Below are positions 43,232-52,072 of a stretch of 64,000 nt of DNA, one piece after another. The stretch is from positions 95,172-159,171 of the forward strand of contig PXRM01000026.1 of the NCBI GenBank assembly GCA_003020985.1, given 5' to 3'. This stretch comes from Halobacteriales archaeon QS_4_70_19 (GTDB lineage Archaea > Halobacteriota > Halobacteria > Halobacteriales > Haloarculaceae). Position numbers and translations under genes: made by a program. Below the pieces are notes generated by a model. The model worked only from the letters and a program-made list of their open reading frames with translations, searched no databases and was not told where the DNA came from. Within the stretch, counting starts at the first letter, position 1, and every line of letters begins with the position of its first letter.

Positions 43232-43294
43232 AGCTCCGGGGTGGACATCGCGACACGCGTTGCTCACCCGACAGCCAGTACGGGGTGCAGGCTC

Positions 43295-43924
43295 GTGATC
43301 CGGGCCCGGTTCCGGTTGACCCTACCGCCGAATCTCTGGGTCGCCGAGGTGTCACGGGCGTTCCCGGACGCGACGTTCCGCCTGCTCGCGGGCGTGCCGA
43401 AGGACGACCGGGCGCTCGAATTGGGCGAGGTGCTGGCCGGGACACCTGAGGACGCGGCCGCCGCCGTCCGGGCCCACGACGATATCCGTGCCTACGAGCG
43501 TCTCCACCTCGACGACCGGCGGGCACTCACCCGGTACGAGACCGTCGACCAGCGGCTCTACGAGTTCCTTCTCGACTCGGCGATTCCGCCGGAGTTCCCG
43601 CTGGCCGTCGAGGACGGCCGGATGGAGTTCGACCTGACGGCGACCCGGTCCGGGTTCGAGACCTTCGGGGACGCGCTCGACGCGAGCGGCCTGCAGTACG
43701 ACCTCCTGCTGGCCGTCCACACGGACGAGGAGGATGCCGTCCTCACGGAGCGCCAGCGCGAGTGCCTGGCGGTCGCCCAGCGCCGGGGGTACTTCGAGGT
43801 GCCCCGGCAGTGTACCCTGGCGGAGGTGGCCGACGCGCTCGACGTCGACACGTCGACCGCCAGCGAGACCGTCCGGCGTGGAACGGCCCGCGTGCTCCGC
43901 CAGTTCCTCGTCGACCGCCGCTGA
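43295..43924 (+). CDS. Bacterio-opsin activator-type HTH regulator
   Basis: A 209-residue haloarchaeal HTH-10 (Bat-type) regulator. The N-terminal domain (VIRARFRLTLPPNLWVAEVSRAFPDATFRLLAG) is the short sensor-like unit often paired with this HTH. The C-terminus has the HTH: VLTERQRECLAVAQRRGYFEVPRQCTLAEVADALDVDTSTASETVRRG. The GTG at 43295 was chosen because GGGGTG lies 8 nt before it, the family N-terminus begins here, and the TATA box overlaps the in-frame ATG at 43229. No ligand or target is evident. It lies between two membrane-protein genes on the same strand. Confidence 0.82.
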   Translation: MIRARFRLTLPPNLWVAEVSRAFPDATFRLLAGVPKDDRALELGEVLAGTPEDAAAAVRAHDDIRAYERLHLDDRRALTRYETVDQRLYEFLLDSAIPPEFPLAVEDGRMEFDLTATRSGFETFGDALDASGLQYDLLLAVHTDEEDAVLTERQRECLAVAQRRGYFEVPRQCTLAEVADALDVDTSTASETVRRGTARVLRQFLVDRR

Positions 43925-44068
43925 GCGACCTGTGGTCCGCTGTCGGCCACCGTTGAACGGCCTGCGGTCCGCCGCCGACCACCTGGTTCCCCGGCGGAAC
44001 CTCTCGGCTTCGCTACAGAAACTCGTTACCGCGGTCGCTTATGGGGGCGGCTGTCCACCGAACGGGCG

Positions 44069-45448
44069 ATGGGTCCCCGCGAACTCCTCGGCCTCCTCCG
44101 CAACCGGGACTTCGCTCTCCTCGTCGGCGGCCGGCTCGTCACGAACGCCGGCGACAGCCTCTACTACATCGCGGCGATGTGGCTCGTCTACGACCTGACG
44201 GGGTCGGAGCTGTTCACGGGGGTCGCGGGCTTCCTGACGATGGCGCCCGCGGCGCTGCAGTTCCTGTTCGGGCCGCTCGTCGACCGGTCGCCCCTGGGGC
44301 CGCTGCTGGTCGGCACGCAGGTCGTCCAGGGGCTGCTCGTGCTGGTCGTCCCGGTGGCGCACTTCCTCGATGTGCTCTCGGTCTGGGTCGTCCTGACGGT
44401 GATGCCGCTGCTGGCGCTGCTGAACCAGCCGGTCTACCCGGCGCAGTCGGCCGCACTACCCCGCATCGTCGACCGCGAGGAACTCGTCGGCGCCAACTCC
44501 GTCCTGACCATCGCCTACCAGGGCGTCGACGCCGGCTTCAACGCCCTCGGTGGCGTCGTCGTGGCCGCGTTCGGCGCCGTCACGCTGTTCCTCGTGGACT
44601 CGGTCACGTTCGCCGTCGCGACGCTCCTCTTCCTCGGGCTGGAGATCCCCGAGGCCGGCGCCGGCGACATCGACACCGTTACTGACGCTGGCGGCACCGA
44701 CGCCGACGACCCCGCGGCCGTCCCGGACGGCGGCGAGTCGAGCGAGGGGGCGGCCGCTGCGCCGGACACGGACGCTCCCGACTCGTTCGACGCCCAACCC
44801 ACCGACGACGAGCAGGACGGCTGGGCCGGCTACCTCGCGGACCTGCGCGAGGGTATCGGCTTCCTCCGCGGGACCGTCGTCGCCAGACTCACGCTCGGCG
44901 TCGTCGTCGTCAACTTCGCCTTCGGTGGGGTGATGGCCGTCCTCCCGGCGTACGGCGACAGCTTCGGCGGCGCCGGGGCGTACGGGCTGCTGGCGGCCGC
45001 CGTCGGCGTCGGGATGCTGACCGGGTCACTCGTCGGCAACCTCGTCGAGGGGTGGCCGTTCGGCTACGTCGTCAGCGGCGGGATGGCACTGAGCGCCGGG
45101 CTGTGGGCCATCGCCATCGCGGTGAACACGATGCCCGCGACCCCCGTGCTGCTCGCGCTGGCGCTCGTCCCGGCGGGCACGATGAATGTCCTCGTCTTCT
45201 CGCTCGTCCAGGCGGTCGTCCCGGACCGGCTGCTCGGGCGCGCGATGTCGGTCATCATGAGTGGCGCGACCGCCATGACGCCCATCGGTGCCCTCGTCGG
45301 CGGGGCGGTCGCCGACGCTACCTCGCCGGGGCTGGTGCTGTACGGGAACGCGGTCGCCACGGCGCTGTTCGCCGCCTACGTCTTCGCCGTGCCGAGCCTC
45401 CGGCGGCTCCCGCGAGTGGGGTCGGTCTCGACGCTCTCGGCGGAGTGA
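44069..45448 (+). CDS. MFS transporter
   Basis: A 459-residue major facilitator with about twelve membrane segments. The first begins FALLVGGRLVTNAGDSLYYIAAMWLVYDL, and the loop FGPLVDRSPLGPLLVGTQ follows, with the conserved Gly-x-x-x-Asp-Arg-like loop between helices 2 and 3. A long acidic cytoplasmic loop (ESSEGAAAAPDTDAPDSFD, about 205-250) lies between the two halves. The layout resembles MFS proteins of the 'enterobactin exporter EntS' or drug-efflux type. Substrate not determined. It is convergent with the RPA-like gene, only 12 nt between stops. Confidence 0.9.
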   Translation: MGPRELLGLLRNRDFALLVGGRLVTNAGDSLYYIAAMWLVYDLTGSELFTGVAGFLTMAPAALQFLFGPLVDRSPLGPLLVGTQVVQGLLVLVVPVAHFLDVLSVWVVLTVMPLLALLNQPVYPAQSAALPRIVDREELVGANSVLTIAYQGVDAGFNALGGVVVAAFGAVTLFLVDSVTFAVATLLFLGLEIPEAGAGDIDTVTDAGGTDADDPAAVPDGGESSEGAAAAPDTDAPDSFDAQPTDDEQDGWAGYLADLREGIGFLRGTVVARLTLGVVVVNFAFGGVMAVLPAYGDSFGGAGAYGLLAAAVGVGMLTGSLVGNLVEGWPFGYVVSGGMALSAGLWAIAIAVNTMPATPVLLALALVPAGTMNVLVFSLVQAVVPDRLLGRAMSVIMSGATAMTPIGALVGGAVADATSPGLVLYGNAVATALFAAYVFAVPSLRRLPRVGSVSTLSAE

Positions 45449-45460
45449 CGCCGCCCCCGC

Positions 45461-46897
45461 TCAGAAGACCTCCTCGACGTCGATGAACTCCCCATCGCGG
45501 GTCCCGCGGACGGTGACGTTCTCCCCCAGCGTCACGTCCGCGTCCCCCCGGAGCTTCACCGTCTCCTCGCCGTCGTCGAGTTTGACGGGGTCGCCCGTCT
45601 GGACGACCGTGCCCGTGAACTCGACCGGACCCGACGCCGCCGCGTCGCCGATGTCGTCCGTGTCCCCCGTCGCGGCCGTCCCGTCGCCGCCGTCGTCCGC
45701 GAAGGCGTCCAGTCCGGTCTCCGCGTCGTCGCTGCCCGACTCCCCCGTGCCCGTCCGGTCGGTCGCCACGTCACCCGCCGCCGTGGCCAGGCCGCTCTCG
45801 AACTGCGTGACGGTGGACTGCCAGCCCGCGGAGGCCTCGAGGTCGTCCTGCCAGCCGTCCTGGATCTCCACGTCGGCGGCGAGCACCTCGTCGCCGGGGC
45901 CGATGTCGAGATCCGCCTTGTCGCCCCACAGCGCGACGCGGATGTCGCCGGTATCGTCCTGCAGGCGGACGTTCCGCACCTGGCCCTCGCTGCCGTCGTC
46001 GCGGTCGAACGTCCGCTTCGGGTCTGCCGAGCGAACGACGCCCCCGATGTCGACCGTCTGGCCGATCTCCACGCTCCCGATGTCGGTCGTCTCGGGGACG
46101 AACTCCACCTCGGCGTCGATGGCCTCGACGGCACAGCGGTCGTTGACGTGGAGTTCGAGGTCGCCGTCGCGCTCGCGGACGTAGCCGTCGACGATCTCGA
46201 CGGTGTCGCCCGGCCCGAACTGCTCGACCGCCTCCGTCTGCTCGTCCCACAGCGTGACGCGCAGCCGGCCCGTCTCGTCCCCGATGACGAGGTTGCCGAC
46301 CCGGCCCTCGCTGCCGTCGTCGCGGTCGAACGTCCGCACGGGCTCGGTGTCCAGCACCACGCCGTCGACGGTCACGTCCGACTGCCCCATCGCCAGCGAG
46401 TCGATGGTGACGCTGCCCTCCAGATCCACGTCGAGTTCGGCCTCCTCGTCGACCTCGACGCGGTCGGCGCTCACCTCGAGCCCACTGTAGCCGTCCTTCG
46501 GGCGGCCCTGGATGCGGAGCACCTGGCCCGGTTCGAGCTCCTCGACCGCGGCCGCGGCGTCCTGGTCCCACATCGCCAGCCGCACGTGCCCGGTCTCGTC
46601 GGCCACCTCCACGTTCACGACGCGGCCCTCCTCGGCCTCTTCGTCGTCCCGTTCGAACGTCCGCATCTCGCCGACGGAGACGACCTTGCCGAGGAACTGT
46701 ACCTCCTCCATCCCGGATTCGATGTCCGCGATACCCTCTACCTCGCTCTCGCCGAGGTCCTCGGCGATGAGCATGGCCGCGACCTCCTCGTCGACCAGTC
46801 CGCCCATCTCCTCGACCTTCGCCTCGACGGCCTCGCGGAACTCTTCTTCCTCGATGTCGGCATCGACCTCCGCGTAGATGTCCTCGATGGCGCTCAT
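45461..46897 (-). CDS. RPA-type single-stranded DNA-binding protein with repeated OB folds
   Basis: A 478-residue protein. After an acidic N-terminal helix region (MSAIEDIYAEVDADIEEEEF) come three clearly homologous OB folds. Each carries a TFERDDEE or TFDRDDGSEG turn followed by a xVxNVxxxDxTGxxRVxLWD strand set: about 100-175, 190-265 and 300-375. A shorter OB-like C-terminal domain follows an Asp/Gly-rich linker. It binds ssDNA in replication and repair. Length and single-gene setting fit the Rpa2 type of Haloferax; no zinc finger or RPA-associated partner gene is adjacent. Start at 46897, with a TATA-like GCTTAACGG some 30 nt upstream; an in-frame ATG at 47008 is less likely. Confidence 0.88.
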   Translation of the reverse strand: MSAIEDIYAEVDADIEEEEFREAVEAKVEEMGGLVDEEVAAMLIAEDLGESEVEGIADIESGMEEVQFLGKVVSVGEMRTFERDDEEAEEGRVVNVEVADETGHVRLAMWDQDAAAAVEELEPGQVLRIQGRPKDGYSGLEVSADRVEVDEEAELDVDLEGSVTIDSLAMGQSDVTVDGVVLDTEPVRTFDRDDGSEGRVGNLVIGDETGRLRVTLWDEQTEAVEQFGPGDTVEIVDGYVRERDGDLELHVNDRCAVEAIDAEVEFVPETTDIGSVEIGQTVDIGGVVRSADPKRTFDRDDGSEGQVRNVRLQDDTGDIRVALWGDKADLDIGPGDEVLAADVEIQDGWQDDLEASAGWQSTVTQFESGLATAAGDVATDRTGTGESGSDDAETGLDAFADDGGDGTAATGDTDDIGDAAASGPVEFTGTVVQTGDPVKLDDGEETVKLRGDADVTLGENVTVRGTRDGEFIDVEEVF

Positions 46898-47105
46898 TGC
46901 TGTTGGTTGATTGGGGGTGGCGGTTCCGTTAAGCGTTGTCGTCGCGCCGTCGCTGGTGGGCGGCGACTCCTCCTCGCCGATCGACTCCTCGGCCGCGTTC
47001 GGCTCCATACCGCGTGTCCTGCGGCTTCCGACTTGAAGCTCCGGAACGGTCGAGAGAGCGCCTCTGCTGTCACGTCTACACTCGCTCCGGTCGGGCAGCC
47101 ATCGT

Positions 47106-47336
47106 GATGCATACCGCGCCTGCGGCGCGGTTTCACCGCTCCGGGCGAAGCGAGGAGCGGCCCTCTTTCTGAACGTCTCTTGGACATCAGAACGCTCTGC
47201 GTTCTGATTGCCCGTGGAATCGCGGAGCAAGTCCACGACGCCGAGTGGTTCGTCGGCGGAGCCGACGAACGAATAGCTGGCCGGCTCTCCGCAGCGGCGC
47301 GCGGAGCGCGCCGCGAGGAAGCCCGAGGCGGAGAAA
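47106..47336. repeat. Cluster of GC-rich triloop hairpins (element B)
   Basis: In the gene-free gap 46898-47339 a series of perfect inverted repeats with 3-nt loops occurs: ACCGCGCC-tgc-GGCGCGGT (47113-47131), ATCAGAACGC-tct-GCGTTCTGAT (47186-47208), GTTCGTCGGC-gga-GCCGACGAAC (47248-47270) and GCGGCGCGC-gga-GCGCGCCGC (47294-47314). A longer-loop CCGCTCC...GGAGCGG is also present. CCGAGTGG before the third hairpin and CGAATAGCTGGCCGGC after it are identical to the flanks of the 10-bp hairpin at 5026-5048, although the stem sequences differ. The cluster stops four bases from the stop codon of the minus-strand gene at 47340. Confidence 0.8.
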
Positions 47337-47339
47337 CGT

Positions 47340-47933
47340 TCAGGGGTACGAGGACGCCTGCCAGCGGCCGTTCTCGTAGGTGACGACCGTGTCGAACAGG
47401 GAGGTGAGGGTGGCGACGGTGCGGCCGTCGTGCTCGCCGGGGTCGAGGTGGTAGTGGGCGACCGCGCCGGTCGCCTTCACCCGGTTGACGAGGACGTGGA
47501 GGAAGCGGAACACGCGCTTCAGGTCGACGTACTCCAGCAGGACGGTGAGCGACTCGAAGATGAGCAGCGAGTCGGGACTCCAGTCGGTGAGCCGCTCGCT
47601 GATGGTGATCCCCAGGCCGGTCAGGTCCGCCGGCTCCTCGACGATGCGCTCGACGTCCGCCCCCGTACCGTCGCGCTGGACCTCCTCGACCAGCACCGCC
47701 CGCTCGAGCGGCTCCCCGAACCGGTTCCAGTCGTCCAGCCACCGGGCCGGGTCGTCGATGAACGAGACGACGAGGAGGTTGGCCAGGTCGGGAGCGACCA
47801 GCTCCTCCAGATACGAGCCACGGGCGTCGCTATCGAGCCGCTCGGAGAGGACCAGCACGTTCGCAGCGCCGGCGAGGTCGGAGCCGTCCCCCCCTTCGGA
47901 GTCTCCCACCTCGGCCGATTCCCCCGCCGACAT
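47340..47933 (-). CDS. DUF7504-type (RecA-fold-like) haloarchaeal protein
   Basis: A 197-residue protein with an acidic Ser/Gly leader, then alternating strands and helices: ANVLVLSERLDSDARGSYLEEL, ANLLVVSFIDDPARWLDDW, LTGLGITISERLTDW, SLLIFESLTVLLEYVDLKRVFRFL and AVAHYHLDPGEHDGRTVATLTSLFDTVVTY. This is the pattern of a RecA/KaiC-like fold without a Walker A motif, as in the haloarchaeal DUF7504/HTR-like family. No ATPase activity is expected. ATG 47933 follows a GTG codon, either of which could start. Function unknown; sometimes linked to signal transduction. Confidence 0.7.
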   Translation of the reverse strand: MSAGESAEVGDSEGGDGSDLAGAANVLVLSERLDSDARGSYLEELVAPDLANLLVVSFIDDPARWLDDWNRFGEPLERAVLVEEVQRDGTGADVERIVEEPADLTGLGITISERLTDWSPDSLLIFESLTVLLEYVDLKRVFRFLHVLVNRVKATGAVAHYHLDPGEHDGRTVATLTSLFDTVVTYENGRWQASSYP

Positions 47934-48150
47934 CACGTGCCCGGTACCGCGGCCGCCGGTATAAAGACGGTGCTTATCGGAGCAACATAAGGGCCCGGAG
48001 TCCGCCGGTCACTGAGCGTCGACCGCTGTGACGGGCGAAACGGGGCGGAGGCGTCCCGAACCACGGGCCGGAGGGGGTCCCGTTGTTCTGACGGTGATGT
48101 ACCCCCCGTTGCCGGGGCCGCGCCGCCCCCGGAATCCCGGTTCCGAAACC

Positions 48151-48158
48151 CCTATACG
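48151..48158 (+). promoter_or_regulatory. Putative TATA box of tRNA-Arg
   Basis: CCTATACG lies 25-32 nt before the first base of tRNA-Arg, the expected TATA position. Confidence 0.5.
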
Positions 48159-48182
48159 AACGTCCCGGCTACCCGAGAGTGA

Positions 48183-48255
48183 GTCCGGTTAGGGTAGTGG
48201 ACTATCCTCTTGGCTTGCGGAGCCAGGGACCAGCGTTCAAATCGCTGACCGGACG
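48183..48255 (+). tRNA. tRNA-Arg (anticodon GCG)
   Basis: A 73-nt cloverleaf. Acceptor GTCCGGT pairs with ACCGGAC, with discriminator G48255. The D-arm contains TAGGGTAGTGGACTATCCT. The anticodon stem TTGGC/GCCAG holds TTGCGGA, giving anticodon GCG, which reads CGC and CGU. The T-arm is CAGCG-TTCAAAT-CGCTG. No intron and no encoded CCA. It is followed by TCTCT, a weak T-rich stop. Confidence 0.96.
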
Positions 48256-48619
48256 TCTCTCGTCCCGACCCACACCCCCGAGCGACAGGTGAGTCCGGCG
48301 TCGCTCCCGGAGCCGATCAGGACTCCCGGTCGCTCCGCCCGGTCCCGCCGTCGGCCTACCCGTCCCACTCTCCGGCCCGGTCTGCGGCCCGGGTCGCGGC
48401 GGCGATCCTGAAGCGCCGCGCCCCCACGACGGGGAGCACGAGTGGGGCTGCTGTCCCTGGACCGTGGCGACCCCTGTCTCCGGATTATCTCACGGCCAGC
48501 ATCTCCGGGGAGCACGAGAGCGGGCCTTCGAATGCGGGGGGTGCTGGTACCGTGCTCGCCACCGCCGCGCTCCCGTTGACGGCCGCGACCTTTTGACCGT
48601 CCGCGTCGAACCGGCAGCC
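48256..48619. other. Gene-free region behind tRNA-Arg
   Basis: About 360 nt with open frames on both strands but none convincing. On the minus strand a piece reading RRFRIAAATRAADRAGEWDG followed by a stop (complement of about 48357-48418) looks like the C-terminal end of a lost protein. The next gene starts with GTG at 48620. Confidence 0.4.
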
Positions 48620-49312
48620 GTGACGGACGACGAGCGCCCCGGGCGGAGCGCAGCGGTGGACGCGGACCGGTCCCCGGACCTGGCGGCCCACCTCCGGGCC
48701 GGCGTCGCGGTGTTCAACGCCGGCGCGTACCTCGCCGCCCACGACCCGTGGGAGGCGGCGTGGCTCCCGCTCGACGAGGGCCCGGACGAGCGCCTGCTCC
48801 ACGGGCTCATCCAGGTCGCCGCCGGGACCCACCACGCCCGCACGGGCAACGCCGAGGGCGCGACGACGCTTGCGGCGAGCGCCCGCGACTACCTCTCGGG
48901 CCTCGACGGGCACCGTGGCGTCGACCTCGGGCCGGTCCGCGACTGGCTGGACGCGGTGGCGACGGACCCGGCGGCCGCGGGGGAGCGCGACCCGCCACTG
49001 ATTCGCGTCGACGACGTCGTGCTCGGCCCGGGCGACCTGGAGTTCCCCGCGGCGAGTGTCGCGGCACCCCATCTCGCCGCGGCCCGTGGCGACGAGGAGA
49101 CGGCCGATCTCCTCCGGAGAGCGGCCGACTACGGTCGCGCGGACCTCGCCGGCGGGAAGACCGAGAGTCCCTTCGTGATGCTCACACTGGAGCACCTCGA
49201 CCCCGACCAGTCCGACGGGCTTCCGCTGGCCCGGTTGCGTGACTTCGTACAGCGCCGCGAACAGCGCGATGCGGATGTCGCCGGGCTGTTCGACCCGGGC
49301 GAGGACGAGTAG
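48620..49312 (+). CDS. DUF309 domain protein
   Basis: A 230-residue acidic protein. The DUF309 core is near the N-terminus: LRAGVAVFNAGAYLAAHDPWEAAWLPL then RLLHGLIQVAAGTHHARTGNAEGA, with the HxxWE-like metal-type pattern of the family. The C-terminal half (LAAARGDEETADLLRRAADYGRADLAGGKTESPFVML) is a helical extension common in haloarchaea. The start was set at GTG 48620 (TDDERPG...), because the upstream in-frame extension crosses the region behind tRNA-Arg without conservation. Biochemical role unknown. Confidence 0.8.
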   Translation: MTDDERPGRSAAVDADRSPDLAAHLRAGVAVFNAGAYLAAHDPWEAAWLPLDEGPDERLLHGLIQVAAGTHHARTGNAEGATTLAASARDYLSGLDGHRGVDLGPVRDWLDAVATDPAAAGERDPPLIRVDDVVLGPGDLEFPAASVAAPHLAAARGDEETADLLRRAADYGRADLAGGKTESPFVMLTLEHLDPDQSDGLPLARLRDFVQRREQRDADVAGLFDPGEDE

Positions 49313-49411
49313 CCGTTATCTGATTGAACAGTTCGTTGAAAACTCTGTCTGAAACTGGATGATTACTTGAGGAATCCAAATCGTTAATCGCCTCTGGATT
49401 CGGAAGTCACT

Positions 49412-49858
49412 ATGCGCCGCCGAACGATTCTCGCAAGTGTTCCACTCGGCGGACTGTCGGCAGGGTGTATCTCCGCTATGGGCGAGATTGGACAGTCGAA
49501 CGACTGTCCGGACCACGTTCCCGAGGATCGGTCCAGTGTGACACCGACGGCCCCCGCTGCGCCGGATATCAAATTGTACCCGGACAGTCGAAAAACCCCG
49601 GTCGAGGTCTCGATCGAGGTGAGACGTGATTGTGACGGGGAAACCGTGCTTTCGGAACGATTCACGTTACAGCCGGGAGGAGATGAAAGCTTCAGAAACC
49701 CATTCCTGAATAGAGTTGAATACTCGTTGACGGTGAGGACTCACGAGGAAGAAGACAGCCTGGTTCATGAGTACCAGTGGGGTGGTGAAATCTACAACAT
49801 CGAAAGGTTAATCATAGATATATACCCGAGAGAAATAGATATTCAGAAGGTACAATAG
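49412..49858 (+). CDS. Putative Tat lipoprotein encoded by lower-GC DNA
   Basis: A 148-residue protein. MRRRTILASVPLGGLSAGC carries arginines, a hydrophobic core and a lipobox cysteine, so it is probably a lipid-anchored exported protein. The mature part (IKLYPDSRKTPVEVSIEV, LSERFTLQPGGDES, YSLTVRTHEEEDSLVHEY) is beta-rich, as in small Ig-like surface proteins. Codon use and base composition (AAATTGTACCC, ATAGATATATACC) are clearly more AT-rich than in neighbouring genes, suggesting recent acquisition. No family recognised. Confidence 0.7.
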   Translation: MRRRTILASVPLGGLSAGCISAMGEIGQSNDCPDHVPEDRSSVTPTAPAAPDIKLYPDSRKTPVEVSIEVRRDCDGETVLSERFTLQPGGDESFRNPFLNRVEYSLTVRTHEEEDSLVHEYQWGGEIYNIERLIIDIYPREIDIQKVQ

Positions 49859-49939
49859 GTGGTTATCTAATTTCTCATAAACCATGTTTAGAATACATAT
49901 AGGGGAATGCTATCTCCACTGTACCCGACTCCGTTCAGT

Positions 49940-50449
49940 TCAGGCCGACTTTTTCACCTTCTCGATGTCGAGCGTCTCCCCGTCGACGGTCGCCACCATC
50001 ATTGCGGCGACGGTCGCCGGGTCCGCCGCGGTGCAGGTCCCGGGGTTGTAGCAGGTGTACCCCTCGTGCTCCCACTCGGCCTGCTGGTGGGTGTGGCCGG
50101 AGACGCCGACCGTGTGGCGGTCCGGGTCGGCGTGCTCGGCGACGATGCCGCCGACGCGCTCCTCGTAGCCCGCGATGTCGCCCGTCCCGTGGGTGACGAC
50201 GAACCGGACGCCCTCCACGTCCAGGGTCGCCACCTCCGGCACGTCGAGGTCCGGCGGGTCGATGTTGCCCAGTACCGCCGTGAGGTCCGGCGTCACCTCC
50301 TCGACGTGCTCGTAGGAGTCGTACGTGTCGAAGTCACCGGCGTGGATGGCCAGGTCGGCGGCGTCCAGCTCGTCGCGGACCCAGTCGGGAATCTCGCTCG
50401 CCCGTGACGGGATGTGGGTGTCGCTGATGATGGCGACGCGGGTCGTCAT
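49940..50449 (-). CDS. YfcE/MJ0936-type metallophosphoesterase
   Basis: A 169-residue phosphodiesterase of the calcineurin-like family. Metal ligands are seen in order: RVAIISDTHIPSR (D-x-H), AIHAGDFDTYD (GD), AVLGNIDPPD (GN-D), FVVTHGTGD and GVSGHTHQQAEW (GHTH). Homologs from Methanocaldococcus hydrolyse phosphodiesters with Mn2+ or Ni2+. The ATG at 50449 fits the conserved N-terminal strand MTTRVAIISDTH. It stands alone, divergent from the Nudix-eIF2B gene. Cellular substrate unknown. Confidence 0.92.
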   Translation of the reverse strand: MTTRVAIISDTHIPSRASEIPDWVRDELDAADLAIHAGDFDTYDSYEHVEEVTPDLTAVLGNIDPPDLDVPEVATLDVEGVRFVVTHGTGDIAGYEERVGGIVAEHADPDRHTVGVSGHTHQQAEWEHEGYTCYNPGTCTAADPATVAAMMVATVDGETLDIEKVKKSA

Positions 50450-50602
50450 GGTCAGATGGGGCTGTCGCGGGGGTTCGTCAAAAGTGTGTATCCGGCGGGA
50501 GCGGGCGACCCGCCAGCCTCCCGTCGACTCCCCGTCGGCCTCCCCGCCGACACCCCTATTTCCGGTCGAACCGTTAACCGTCCGCCGGCCGACACGCCGG
50601 CC

Positions 50603-52015
50603 ATGAGCGACGAGGCCGAGGCCGCCGCGGGCGAGACGGGCGTCGTCACCGTCTTCGTGCGGCACGGTTCGGACGTGCTCCTCCTCCGCCGGAGCGACGC
50701 GGTCGGCTCCTACACGGGCCAGTGGGGTGGCGTCGCGGGCCACGCCGAGGACGACCCCGGGGGGATGGCCAGGCAGGAGGTCCGCGAGGAGACGGGCATC
50801 GACCCCGACACGCTGTCGCTCGTCCGGCGTGGCGACCCCTTTCCGGTCGAGGACCCCGAGCACGGCGTCCGGCGCGTGCATCCGTTCCTGTTCGACTGCC
50901 CGACCCGCGAGGTGACGACCGACCGCGAGACGACGGAGTACGAGTGGGTCCAGCCGCCCGCCATCCTCGACCGCGAGACGGTCCCCCGGCTGTGGGAGTC
51001 CTACCGGCGGGTCGCCCCGACGGTCGCCGGCGTCCGCGAGGACCGCGACCACGGCTCGGAGTACGTCTCCCGGCGGGCCGTGGAGGTGCTGCGGGACGCC
51101 GCGGCGTCGCTCGACGCGTCCGCAGCTCTCCCCGGCGGCACCGGCGACGACGCTGGCGACACCGGTGACGACCCGGACACCGTGGACGCGGCCGACGACT
51201 GGTCGCGGCTGGCGGCGCTGGCCGAGGAGCTGCTGGCGGCCCGCGAGAGCATGGCCGTCGTCGCCAACCGCGTGAACCAGGTGATGGCCGAGGCGACCGG
51301 CGGCGCGACGGACCGGGACGCGACCGCCGCCGGAGGGGCCGACCGGAACGCGGCCACCGACCGCGACGCGGGAGCCGTCCGGCGCGCCGCCGAGCGACTG
51401 CTCGCCGGGCTGGACGACGCGCGGATCGAGCCCCCGGACGCGCTCCGGGGGGCGACCGTCGCCACGCTATCGCGCTCGGGGACGGTCCGGGACCTGCTGT
51501 CGCAATGTGACCCCACCGAGGTCGTCGTCGCCGAGTCGCGGCCCGGCGGTGAGGGTCGAGCGGTCGCGACGGCGCTCGCCGAGACGCTCGCCGCCGACGT
51601 GACGCTGTGTGGGGACGCCGGCGTCGCCCACGCGCTCGACGCCCGCGACGCCGACGCGGTGCTGGTCGGCGCGGACACCGTGCTCGCGGACGGGAGCGTG
51701 GTCAACAAGGTCGGGACGCGGACGCTGGCGAGCGCCGCCGCCGTGCAGGACGTGCCCGTCCTCGTCGTGGCCCACACCGACAAGGTGGCGCCGCCGGGCC
51801 GCGACCCCGACCTCGAACCCCGCGATTCGGACGAGCTGCTCCCGGTCGAGGACGGCGATCCGCCGGCCGCGCTCCGCGTCGAGCACCCGACGTTCGACGT
51901 GACGCCGCCCTCGCTGGTCGAGCGCTACCTCACCGAGGGCGGGTCGCTCACACCCGACGACGTGCGCGAGGCGGCCGCGCGTGCGGCCGCCCGGACGGAC
52001 TGGGCACGACACTGA
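50603..52015 (+). CDS. Nudix hydrolase fused to an eIF2B-like domain
   Basis: A 470-residue two-domain protein. Residues 12-165 are a Nudix fold with box GHAEDDPGGMARQEVREETGI; the box is slightly degenerate, with D and Q at two usually conserved E/R positions. Residues 195-465 are an eIF2B alpha/beta/delta-like domain: LATLSRSGTVRDLL, VVVAESRPGGEGR, ADAVLVGADTVLADGSVVNKVGTRTLA and FDVTPPSLVERYLTEGGSL. The second domain resembles ribose-1,5-bisphosphate isomerase and methylthioribose-1-phosphate isomerase. The fusion suggests hydrolysis of a sugar-nucleotide-type substrate followed by sugar-phosphate isomerisation (inference). It occurs in other haloarchaea. The ATG at 50603 opens the Nudix fold. 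Confidence 0.85.
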   Translation: MSDEAEAAAGETGVVTVFVRHGSDVLLLRRSDAVGSYTGQWGGVAGHAEDDPGGMARQEVREETGIDPDTLSLVRRGDPFPVEDPEHGVRRVHPFLFDCPTREVTTDRETTEYEWVQPPAILDRETVPRLWESYRRVAPTVAGVREDRDHGSEYVSRRAVEVLRDAAASLDASAALPGGTGDDAGDTGDDPDTVDAADDWSRLAALAEELLAARESMAVVANRVNQVMAEATGGATDRDATAAGGADRNAATDRDAGAVRRAAERLLAGLDDARIEPPDALRGATVATLSRSGTVRDLLSQCDPTEVVVAESRPGGEGRAVATALAETLAADVTLCGDAGVAHALDARDADAVLVGADTVLADGSVVNKVGTRTLASAAAVQDVPVLVVAHTDKVAPPGRDPDLEPRDSDELLPVEDGDPPAALRVEHPTFDVTPPSLVERYLTEGGSLTPDDVREAAARAAARTDWARH

Positions 52016-52072
52016 CCGGGCGCCTCCCGCGGCCGCCTCGCCCACCCCGACATACCTGGCGACACACGCGCC

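Noticed and set aside
48237-48515. A 92-codon minus-strand gene behind tRNA-Arg
   Set aside because: It overlaps the tRNA, has an Arg-rich biased composition and no start signal.
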